Source of the DNA: Tomocerus qinae
Taxonomy: Eukaryota; Arthropoda; Collembola; Entomobryomorpha; Tomoceridae
Length of the DNA: 64,000 bases
Direction of reading: 5' to 3'
NCBI GenBank assembly: GCA_020055645.1
Contig: CM034547.1
Span: forward strand, 30,938,513 to 31,002,512
Within the stretch, counting starts at the first letter, position 1. The number at the start of each line of letters is the position of its first letter. Below the pieces are notes generated by a model. That model was not told the DNA's origin and did no database searches. It saw nothing but the letters and a program-made list of their open reading frames with translations. The position numbers and the translations under genes were made by a program. Shown piece by piece: positions 1-11,000 of this stretch.

Positions 1-1129
1 GCACGTAAAGCAACAAAAAGATTTATTTCCAAGCTAAACACTTGGAGAGTAAGTATGTACTAATAAATAGCAGACATAATTACACTATAGGCAATACAGA
101 TGACATGACATTTGAATGGTTGTTTAAATACTTATCGGTGTTGACATTCATTGTGGTAGACTTATTTTAGTGGCTACATGTATTTGTTTCTGTATACGAT
201 AAGTAATAATATCACTTAAGGAAATTACCAATTACGATTATGTTATTGTATATGCATAGGTAGATGTGTTTTCAAAGTGGTGTGTGTGTAACAATTTGCA
301 TAACATAATAAGTTTACATGTACCAATATACATATAAATATATACCTACCCAACTAATAACTGTGCTAATCATCGTTTCTAAAACTAACAATAAATACTA
401 AATGTCTAATACATATACAAACGTATATAAATATTGTGTACGTGCGCAACTTGACTAGTCTGATCTGATCTGAATGCAGATTGTTGAAAGGAGGAAAGAA
501 ATGGCTTGCTAGAGGCGTCATTAATTTTCAAGATGGCTATCAAAGTAACACTAGAGTATAGTTTGAGATTGTGAACTTTGTAATGAGTTGGTATTGCGTG
601 TGAGTTTTGACATTTGACTATATATAATTACCTACTCCCTACATCTATTGCTTACAACTTCTTTTTTATTATTTGTTCGTGCGAAACAAGTCGACGAGCT
701 AAAGCTATATAGTTCATGTGAATTTTTAACTATTATGAATGACTCATTCTTTCCATACTATTGATATTTCTGTGAAAGTATGGTGACAAATCCTTGTGTT
801 TTTCTAGGAAATATGTTGCCATTATTGATCCTCTATCTATGTACATGTATTTATCGAAATAAATTTATAAGTGGACGATTTCTAAACAAATACATATATT
901 CAATGGCATTTCATTTTGATATCTGCATAAACTAAAAGAAATATGATATGAATCGATTTCTTACAAACCTAGAACATAATTTGTGCGCATATATCGGGTA
1001 ATATATTAGAATGACTTGGGAACATTTCACTTCAGTAAGAAGCTGTATGAATATTATTCGAGTTGAATTATGTTGTATGTATGACAAATTTGAGACAAGT
1101 ACTTAATATATGTAGGTAGTTTCAAAAGC
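1..1129. other. CIB2 downstream flank / 3' UTR, no other gene seen
   Basis: AT-rich sequence with no open frame resembling a protein and no RNA gene I recognise. It should contain the CIB2 3' UTR. Candidate AATAAA signals on the minus strand lie at 665-670 and 22-27. Confidence 0.5.
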
Positions 1130-1347
1130 TCAAACGCGAATGTGGAAAGTTGAGAGAAAGTCGGGCGATCGTGTAATGACGTGCTCAAATTCTCCGAAAG
1201 ATAATTTCCCATCGTCGTCTACATCAGCTTCTTCTAAGACCTTGGAACTTACCAGACTTATTTCATCTGGAGCTAACTCGTCTCTTGTTAACAGTTGAAG
1301 TGTTTGTTCCAAGTCGTCAGTTCCGAGGAAATTATCTCCGTCGAAAT
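1130..1347 (-). CDS. CIB2: CIB2 exon 3 (EF-hands 3 and 4, C-terminus)
   Basis: Acceptor ...TTTTTATCTAG precedes AT TTC GAC; the first two bases complete the Asp codon begun by exon 2, giving RIYDFDGDNF. It carries both functional EF-hands and ends FHIRV, TGA at 1130-1132. A TTTATT on the plus strand at 665-670 (AATAAA on the gene strand) is a possible poly(A) signal about 460 bp downstream. Confidence 0.95.
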
Positions 1348-2022
1348 CTAGATAAAAAGAAACACATATCAAAAAAAGTTGATAGGTACTCCGTAAATAG
1401 AAATATATATCTATCAACACAAGTTATGTAAAAGCATATACATTATAGCATATGTGTAAACAAATTCAGATGAAAAACGACAAACCATAGATGCGAAAGG
1501 CATAGTGGACTTTGATATCTCTAGGAGCATGATCGGAGAAAGCAGAGAACAAATCTAGAAAGTCCTCAAAGCTAATTCCGTTGCCGTCTCTTGAGAAAAC
1601 TGTACATATTCGATCTCGAAAAGGATTTTCCTGAGAACAGTAAACACATCAATAGTCAATTATTAACTATGCACCTCTTACAAAAGCTACAAAGAAAAGT
1701 AGGATTTCGGATTCATGTTATTCGTACTGTATACGAGTTATTGAATGGAAGTGAGCTTTCAAATATTATTATGTATCTTCAATATTGGGTGATCAAAAGA
1801 AATGGTAATTTTCAGCACCTTTAGTTCAGGCATTTTGGCGACTTGGTCACAAGGGACTCTAACGGTCACTGGTTCAGTGCCCGTCATGCTCTTTGGAACC
1901 AGCGTCGGGTTCAGTTCTCTGAACTTTTTGAAAACTCTCAAGATCTCCTTACGTGTGAAAAATGTGCAGTCCTGGTAGTCTTCCAACTGCTCTTCTGAGA
2001 ACGTCACCACTTTGTTACCCAT
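1130..2022 (-). CDS. CIB2: Calcium and integrin-binding protein, CIB2/CIB3 type (3 coding exons)
   Basis: Joining 2022-1819, 1630-1486 and 1347-1130 gives 567 nt, 188 residues plus TGA; human CIB2 has 187. The start MGNK matches CIB2/CIB3 and has Gly2 for N-myristoylation. YQDCTFF and the C-terminus [10 protein letters not shown] are family signatures. EF-hand 3 ([14 protein letters not shown]) and EF-hand 4 ([14 protein letters not shown]) keep the acidic calcium ligands; the second hand ([12 protein letters not shown]) is degenerate. Family knowledge: CIB proteins bind integrin alpha tails, and CIB2/3 bind TMC mechanotransduction channels; fly Cib2 acts in photoreceptors. CIB1 is less likely because of the N- and C-termini. 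It lies downstream of CSPG4 on the same strand, 2.4 kb from its stop. Function here is inferred from homology. Confidence 0.96.
1486..1630 (-). CDS. CIB2: CIB2 exon 2 (EF-hand 2 region)
   Basis: Acceptor TTCTCAG precedes GAA AAT CCT; it encodes ENPFRDRI...RIY and ends TAT G before donor GTTTGT. This part is not an open frame long enough to stand out alone, but both splice phases fit and the residues match the CIB family ([21 protein letters not shown]). The intron to exon 3 is 138 bp and that to exon 1 is 188 bp. Confidence 0.94.
1819..2022 (-). CDS. CIB2: CIB2 exon 1 (N-terminus)
   Basis: ATG at 2022-2020 begins [19 protein letters not shown], aligned with the CIB2 N-terminus. It ends MPELK before a GTGCTG donor, a weak donor, but phase 0 joins exactly to ENPF as in other CIB proteins. 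Reading on past the donor adds residues foreign to the family, so the boundary is preferred. A CTGTGATTTAG acceptor-like site about 33 bp upstream of the ATG hints at a separate 5' UTR exon. Confidence 0.93.
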
Positions 2023-4456
2023 TATTTCCCTATCCCTTTCTATGTACTAAATCACAGGAATCACAAAAGACTCTTCGGTGAATCAGAAATGCTAATCTGG
2101 AGCAGACAACCAAGTCAGCCCGAAGAGAAACTTTGGACGATGGACCCCACCCAGTCGGCTACACTCCATGCGCTTCTATTTTATCTTCATTTTTATTATT
2201 ACATCGACCATCCAGGTGTTTCTGACTATTCATCTTCGATTCACCTATCAAACCTACTCACTACATCTCTAATCTTCATATCACATACATCCATATAATG
2301 GCTATCTTGTACACATACACAATACCGAATTTTCCCTACCCAACGCCAACGTTGTTGCCATAATCAATGGCATATCCTAAAGATATATCCATGCTACTTT
2401 GGATACAATGGCCATTGTAAGATGGGAAAGGGTGTTTAATTTATAGTCATGATATATTAGTATATCTACCTATACTATTATAATCTTTGCAGTTGTATTC
2501 ATAAATTAAGGCATTAACCCAGTTAACTGTAGCTACCTATACCCTACTGAAACGAAAATATGTTCCTACTAAAATATTGCAATTTTCAACAATTTAGATT
2601 TTGAAGTGACTCATTGACACATTTTCTATGCTAACTTTACAATAAATGCTTCTGTGGTATAGCCATGATAAAAATTCTAGTGAAAGTAAAAATTTAAGGT
2701 AGGTGAAAGTTCATGCGAGATTGGAATAAGGGTTGACTTATTTTACAGGTTGTAGAGTAGATAGTATTATAAAATAATATGGACGAGCAAGAATTTCAGA
2801 TTTTCATTCTGAGTTTCGTAGAATAAGAAATTTATTGAAATCGTAGAAAACAATAGGAATATTAATTAAGGAAGAGTATGACATCATAGTAAACGTTCTT
2901 AATAGAGATAAATTCAGAAGATTTGCTAGTGTACTTGTAGAACACTTTTTTTGTATAATCCAGTTGTATAGTTGACTATTGCCATAAGTATACATGTGTA
3001 TCGTGCTCAAAAATGGTAAAAAGAGTGCAATACAAAGATCAAATGTGAATTCAAGGATAAATTATTCATGAGCTACATAATCATGTAGAAATGTCATTTT
3101 TATATAATAAGTATGAATTACATGTTTAGTACATAGAAGCTCATAGTCAGTATTTAGTTCCAGAAAACTTAAGTAGTAACATGCTCCTTTTACAATTTGT
3201 TCACACCATACCATACCCCCTTTCTCCATACAACAACTATAGCTATAGATATATAGGTTTATGTTATATAATTTATAATACACAGGTTTTCATAAACATT
3301 CCGTCTGATTATGAATTTTCTATTGCATTGAGGGTTTGATTTAGGTATTCATACGATACAATACTAGAGTACGAGTAGCTACCATTTATTTTGTATTAAA
3401 CAACTATTCCACTACTTTTAAGGTATTTACTACCAAGAATTATAATATTTGTATAGTGACTACACGTTATAAGTTCCTTGTTGCGATTTTCAACGCGTGC
3501 TTAAAAAACTTGGAATTAATAGGGATACAATTATTATACATATATTTATGACTTTTATATAATTTTAAGCTAAGACTATGTTTATAAGTGCTTAAGTGCT
3601 AATTAGTAACAATATAATCTTAATTACAAGTAGATAATACATGATCATACTATAACAAGGTTTCATATAAACATTTTAGGTTAGTATACTTGCGTTGCGT
3701 TAACATGGTATAATTACTAATGACTAACAACGGGTGTACATAAATTCTTTGCAATACAATGACATGACGATTAGTACTGTAGGGTATACCTTAGACATAG
3801 TAATATTGATTGACACGACATAATGACTCCTCAGTCCAGTCCAGCTAAAAACTCGCCATCCTTAACCATCATCAAAATTTATATACATAAAACTTAAAGT
3901 AATGTAAAAAGTATATCGTTGGTTAAAAATGCTATAGTTTATCTAATGCTAAAAGATCTCTAAATTGTACTGACTATTAGTAGAAAGTTGAAAAATAATA
4001 AATTATAGTGCGTGATCTCACAACCAGAGCATTAGAAGAATATTATGCAACATTTCATTATTTTCTGTAAGTTACGATACGATTACGACCTTTTACGACG
4101 AGTCTACACTATTGTTGGCCTCGTTCCAAACAATACAATACAGTCCAAATACAGTCAACATTATTCAAACACATCATTTATATCAGTGAGTGTGTGACAG
4201 TAATATTATGCATATTAAATTTATACGTGTAGCGAATTTTGTGTATTATTGTATGCAATGTTACTTGTATTTAGCATAATTCTGAATACTTAGTTATTTT
4301 GCAGAGAAAAGTACCCAGAAAGTAATTATAAAGTTTACACATATCAATTGATTGTAGAATTTGTTGTGTTTTGACTAATGACATTATGTGAAAACGTTTG
4401 ATTGTGTTCAGATTGTTTTAATGCTTCAAGTGCTCATTTTGCCTGTTTGATGGGCG
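2023..4456. other. Intergenic: CIB2 promoter/5' UTR side and CSPG4 3' UTR side
   Basis: This is the 2.4 kb between the CIB2 start and the CSPG4 stop. No supported coding sequence. It must hold the CSPG4 3' UTR and the CIB2 promoter unless the two are co-transcribed. A canonical AATAAA on the minus strand lies at 3385-3390 and an ATTAAA variant at 4417-4422. A copy of the GTGAAAGT dispersed repeat lies at 2663-2710. Confidence 0.5.
3385..3390 (-). promoter_or_regulatory. Candidate CSPG4 poly(A) signal (AATAAA)
   Basis: The plus strand reads TTTATT, so the transcript reads AATAAA about 1.07 kb after the CSPG4 stop. It is the first canonical hexamer I found downstream; a nearer ATTAAA variant (4417-4422) is the alternative. 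In AT-rich DNA such hexamers occur by chance. Confidence 0.25.
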
Positions 4457-5060
4457 TTAAACCCAATACTGATTCTTTGCAGGTTGCTTTTTGAGTGTGC
4501 CCGTGTTATTGGAGTTTGAGTTAGAAGTACTTGCTCCACTACTGCTTGGGCAGCTGCTATTAGATGTACTGACAGTATTAAGTTGAGCCATATTCATACT
4601 GTTGATGGTGGTGATAGGAAGATTAAGATCCAGAGGGCCCATTGGCATTTGTTCTGAAGAATAAGGATTGTGAAGATTGAGATCGTGATCAGAAAATTCT
4701 AAAGGTATGTCTAATGGTAAAGGCGGAGGCAAATTGCCATAAGTGAATCCATAAGGTTCTCCAGGATCTATCTCTTCTGGAAGAGACGCAAAAGTATCAC
4801 AAATCGGAGTTGGTGGAACTGGAGGAAGCAATGGGCACATTACATGAGCATTCCCATTCCCGGGTGAAACGTATCCACCGGAATCAGAAGAATTGCATAA
4901 CGGTGTAACCCGACATTGGGGAACAGATGGTGTTCGCATCTCTCCACGGACACCTGAACTTGTCCAGGATCCCGAATCCGACGCTGTAGCTGTTCCTGCT
5001 CTTGAATGGCTTACTTTATGTCTTGAAGCTCTCGGGGATAATGTAGACATCATCAAAGGT
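4457..5060 (-). CDS. CSPG4: CSPG4 exon 24 (distal cytoplasmic tail, PDZ ligand)
   Basis: Acceptor ATGTATAG then A CCT TTG; the first base completes Arg2523. It encodes residues 2523-2723: Ser/Pro-rich stretches, a Pro-rich segment (PLLPPVPPTP), a DLNLPI segment and a Ser/Asn-rich end before KNQYWV and TAA (4457-4459). The terminal QYWV equals the C-terminus of vertebrate CSPG4. Confidence 0.95.
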
Positions 5061-8000
5061 CTATACATTGTCATATATTATGTTAATAAATATTAAAAGT
5101 AAACTTATTTAAATAATAAATAATTAAAGATGAATAGTTGTTACCTCAGTCCCGTGTCAGAGTCAGAATGACAAGGGTCAATCATGGTACATGCAGTTGA
5201 AGGAGCATAAGCGTCAATAAGCCCCATTCCATTACTAATACTCTTTGTATCTCCAACTCCACCAACAGACGCGACTCCAGTGTTATTGAAACCGTTTGAG
5301 TTTCTTCGTCTTTGCTGTTGATTTTGATTGTTTGATTGTTTACTAGCACAAGTACAACGAATTCCAACGACGAGAAATAAACTAAGGGTTAAAACTCCAG
5401 CTACGACAATTGCTACTGTGACTAAAGAATCTTTAGTCATGTGGGGCGTGACGAGATCGGTCAGATCTCTAAATGTAGAGCGTCCTCCGCCACCTCCTGC
5501 TCTAGTGGTAGCTGCTCCGGTATTTCCATCGGAAATTACATTTTTCTCATCGAAATACCCAGTTCCATCTCGAATATTAAATTTGGCTATCCCTATTGCA
5601 GGTTGAACTCCTGGTGCGAGGACTTTAAAAATAAATTCATCTGCTTCTATTGTAGATCGGGAAGAATGACCCGAAGGGATGATGTCATTACTTGTATAAT
5701 CCGGAGTGTAAATAATAGCTCCTCTACGTACATCTTCATGAGAAAATCTTGATGCTAGTCGGCCTTGGCCACTAAGACGCTTCACTCGATTTCCACTGAT
5801 TGAGTTTCCCTTTGTAGCCGCAGCATTTCTTGAATTCGGTACTACGATTTTGTATAATTGTCCGTACTTAGGTGGAAGAAGAACTTCATAAATTGGATTT
5901 GCTCCGGTGACAGCTGCCAAAGGTGATGCGTCTAGAACAGCAAGAGTCAAAACAGTTCTAACTGAGTGCGAGGCTGAAAATTCAGTTTGATCCGGAGCTA
6001 AAAGTCCTCCAACGGCAAAACCATTTATGAAAGAGCGGACTTCTTTCACCCGTTTCAATAAGGGTACCGAAACTACATTGACAAGCCAAGATGTTGATAT
6101 CCCGTAGATCTCTGGTTCATTAAAATGAGCGGAAACTTCGAAAGAGTCGTTAGCAACAGACATGTCCGTTTGTACATAAGCGACATCCCCACGAAGAAGA
6201 TCGTAGTGTGAAAATCTTGATGTGGCTACAGCTCTATCCCTCAACAATACTTTTCCATGCAAAGGAAACCGTGTGACGTTGTAGACCAGTCGGATAAGAT
6301 GACCGTTTGTTGAAGCTGGCAAATTGACGACAGAGAGACTCAATGCTTGATTCCCTTGTTGAATACTTATGGGACTAGATTGGGATTGTGATGCTTGCAG
6401 CGTCAGCGTTTGTACTGGAATCGTCAGTCCTATGGCCTGCACAGGGTATTTTCCATCAGAAACTGTCAGTGTTAGCGATACCGGCGAGGTTGCTCCAGAA
6501 TGGTAAAATATTACTTTCCCTCCGTCTACATCAGCCTATAAGTTACGGTAAATTAAATATAAGTAAATAGTGCACCTATTATTGTGATATATTTTGAAAA
6601 GCTTTTTGTAACACAGTACGGGTGGTAAGTATTACGGTACCTGAGTGAACTGTAAAATGGTGGGCAGCTCTTTGACATTTTCCAATTCCACACTGGATGT
6701 TGGTACTGTTGGCTGTTGTTGATGTAAAGTTCGTGTATTTATAAGTAGAACGAGGCGTCCATGAGATATTCTAGAAATTTCGTAGACAATGTGAGCAGGA
6801 GGAGTGTCTGGGTCAGACGTGAGTAAGTCGTTACGGCTCAATTTCCGCCAATGTTCCTGTAAGCAATCCATCAGACACTTGTAATATAGTAGATGTTTTA
6901 TATAACTACCTATAGAACAATACTTTCCTACTAGACAAAACTTAAATTCAGTCACACATGTGCTATAAACAGGATATAGGGAGAATAAGACCTGGAGTGT
7001 CAAGTAAATTGGCTGGAGATATACCTGAACGACGGGAGCGATAGGACCCTTAGGACTAGCAATTTGAAAAGGCTGATCGTTTACAGGATTAATGTGTATG
7101 GGCAGTGTGAGATTGAGAAGCCAAGTGGAGCTGAGCTCATCAGAGGACGATGAAGCACTTTTACTGTTTCTCGTTGACGAGGGGAAAGTTGCCACTGTGG
7201 GTGGCCAAGAACTTCTACTCGTTGATGACGATGTGCTTGTAGATCTGGAGGGTGAAGTGTACAGCCAAAGAGATAGGGCCACTTGATCACTTGTAGTCTC
7301 TGAATCATCGTGATGATAATATAACGATCCACTGGAAAGCAATGCTGGAGAAATCTCCGATCCAACAGATAATCGTTGTTGCTGGGCCTCGATTAACCAA
7401 CCGTGCTTTGGAAGCTGCCACACAGATAGTCGAACATTGGGAGTTAAACCACCCCGCCACGTTATTCCTACTTTAAAATCCACAATACGAAATTAAACGC
7501 ACTGAAATCTTAATAATCTATTAGAAAATTGAGATTTTCTTTGTTCATACCTCTTTGATGAATACTGATGAATTCCGTTATGGCAGTAAAGTTTAAATTT
7601 TTATTAGTTATCGAAACTTGAGATCCTTCATCCACTGTTAATGGTTCTATTGAGACATAACGCTGTAAACCTCCAAGTGCTGCTCCACTAACGGAAATTT
7701 CTACTTCCAGAGTCACTCTATCTAATACCTCTGCATGTCTGTTAAGATTCATTTTATTTTTAGTGTTTATTATTTAGAAATTAATTATGTACTCATTTAA
7801 TAAAAAACATACTTTGAAGACGCTGTGAATCGTATTGTATCGTTGGCTTGTTGAGCTCTTGAAGGTTTAAGATGCTCATAGAATATTTTTCCACTGTTGA
7901 CATCAGACTGAGAAAATGATTTAACTACAACAAAGTTGTTATATGTTTCTTCCATTAGAAGTTGACCCAAAGTTGGTCCACTGGCAACTTGAAAATTTAT

Positions 8001-11000
8001 ATCAAGACTATCACTGCTCCTGACAAGTAGATTTTCAGGCTTAATTGGAGCCTGTGTTAAAGGGAAAACGGAGAGTGGCACTCGACCATCATATATCTCG
8101 AGTTGAGGTTTTCTCACAGTTACAAGAAATGTTTCTTTCCCAGCTTCGTTCAACCCATCCGAAACTTCAAATTCGAAAGAAGAGTCTTTCATTTCCCCTC
8201 CTTTGTGTTGAAAAATTATTTGCGACTGATTAATGTGAGCTTGTGTAAAGTTTTGCAATGGAACATTAGGTTGCGCTTTAAAAGCAGGATAGCCTCCAGT
8301 CGTTCCTACTACGTAAAATACCAAATGTGCTTCATCCGAATCACCATCAACAGCAGCTGTATTCAAAGTAAGGTTTCAAAAGTTACAATTATTACAAACT
8401 AACGAATTGAACGAATTTATTGCATTTTTTTATACAATTTTAGAATAATATTTACCAATTTGTTGATTGGTGAGTATTGTAGAGCCACCAGTCCAAACCC
8501 AAGTTCCTGTGTTGTTCACAACTCTTGGTACTTGGTCATTAGTAGGAATTACTTTAATGTGAACTACGTGGGGTGGACTTAGACGATTACTATTCCGAAG
8601 AAAAGAGTCAGATATGTGAGCAACAGCAACTACTGTAAATTGATCTTCCAAAGTTTCCGATCCATCGTGATTGTAAACTATTTTCCCATCTTGAAGAGCT
8701 TTGTATTGAAAAGATTCGAGGGAACTATGGCTCTGCTGAGACTGTGAAGTGACAGAGCCATGTTTTGCTCCTTTAGTCACTCTAATTTCCCATAATTTGT
8801 CCGCAAAGTAGTTTTGGGCTGATCGAAGGTGACTTACATTGAGTACAACAGAATTCCCTGGAAATGAAACAAACATATAATCGTACATGACACATTAATG
8901 CTTTTATTTTGCATTTCCATGCAAAGTAATTTGGATCTTTAAGATCTTACCTTCGTTAACAACTATTGTTGCAGAAGCAAGTAAAAGTGTGCTGGGTATG
9001 ACCACAAAATCTAATCGGAGATCTCGTAAAGTTTGCACTCCATTTGTGACATCGAATTGCATTGAATCATGAGTCTTATTTGGTTCCGATTGTACGTAGC
9101 GGAGACGAGCATCATTGATAACAGTTTGGTCCCACATTGTCACATAGTCTTCAGTTTCTTCTGCAAAAATCATGCGTACAATCAATTTTTGAATAAATTT
9201 TAATGAAAGTTACCCATTTTAATATTTTAAATTAATAAATAAATAATTTAAACACTATAAATGCTCGAGACAAATAGAAGAAAGGTTAACCAAGCTACTA
9301 AGAAGGACTAATTTATTAATGATGGATGTTCATGTAGTATTGTAAGTTGTATGTAGAAACTAGAAACACATTTTCATGTCTAAAGAGCGAAGCCATAAAT
9401 AATAACGCATTGTAAGTTACAAAACTGTGTGATAAATGCGTTCTTTTGTTGTAGCTCGTGACTCATAAATGACTGCGTATAATTGTTAAATCTGGTTCCT
9501 AAAACAATATACTAGCAAGTTTCCTAGCCCTACTTAGAGGTGGGGCATGCTTTATTTCACAAACATTATATACAAACAAACCATCGTATTGTTATTGTTT
9601 AAGTTAAATTAAGCACATTAAAATGTGGCAAAATAAATTATAGGCAGGAATTCTGCAACTACCTTACAATACTCAACTGTACATGTACGTAAGGTTTCCA
9701 TGAAAAGCTTTTAAAGTGAGTAACTATTGTGAACAATACAAAATATAATAGCATTCATGACATAAGTCATAAGATATGCTCATATACACCAAACAAAATG
9801 CGATTAGATGGTGTATCTGGGCCTTGGCTTCGTTTGTGTATAGTATTTCCAAAAAGACAGTTCACTCACAATTTTCCTCTTATTTACTTCTCCAACTTTC
9901 ACCATCTCAAAATCATGATAACAATTCTAGTGAAAGTCGAGTGAAAGTTTTATAAATTGACATAGTGAAAAAGGCCTTAATGCTTGACATACTTAACTTA
10001 TATTATGCCTAACAAATGTATATAACTAATTACAAGGGCATATGTAATAAATCAAAGCGTCGAGACTGGAGGGCTAGGGCTAACAATAAGACTTATATTT
10101 AAATAGAAGGAGAAAGTGGGTTTTCGTCTTACCATGAGAGTGTGGCGGGTCAACAGCCAGATATCCGTGTCTTGGTGGCCGTGTAAGTGTGTAGACGATG
10201 TCAGTAGGAGGAATATGGGGATTAATAATGTGCAAACAAGTTTGAGAAATTATAGCGGAACTATTCTCATTCACCACGACGCTCACATTGGCCCCAATCT
10301 GTAGTTAATACCCAACATACAAAGATGAGCAACAAACATCATTAAATTGCTGACTTGCATTATGTGTAAACAGTACATAATACGATATATCCTTTCTGTT
10401 ACAAGAGCTAACTAATGGCACTTATTACTATGTTAAAAGCTATAAATTCTCTTTTGTAATGTAATATCAAAAGATATTATTAAATTGCAGCAGGTCCTTT
10501 GAAATTGGAATATAAATTGAATTACAGACAATATTGACCTATCAAGTACTGTCTACCCATATAATTCTGCGAATTCTCACTTTACAGTAATTCGGAAACT
10601 TCTCGGAATCATAAATAACATTGATATAAGATGCTTCTACTAGAAGGCTCTTCAGAACATCCAAAGCAATTGCCGGTGCTCATTATTTACTCGCTTATAT
10701 TAAATGTACTATGCTATTACTCATTAAACCAACTTTTCTTAGAAGCCTAATGACAAAATTAGGTGTAATTGGAGTATCACTAAAAACCAATGATAAACAT
10801 TTTCGTATTAACAGTATAAGCATTGATTATTGTGGGTAGGAAGTATGTGAAGTCAAATTAGAATAACAAACAATACCGAGAATGTCTAATCAATTTGATA
10901 TTGCGAAATCGGTATCTACAAGGTAGTAATGTTTGTAGGCACAGTTTTAATTGAATAGTAAAAGTGGAGCTGCAGTAATTGCTGTATTGATTATTATTTC

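Noticed and set aside
1759..1818. Read-through extension of CIB2 exon 1
   Set aside because: The residues after MPELK do not fit the CIB family, while splicing at GTGCTG joins exactly to ENPF.
6857..7024. Treating exons 21 and 22 as one exon because the frame stays open
   Set aside because: The middle has intron-like composition and good splice sites, and removal restores a normal CSPG repeat; kept only as a retention candidate.
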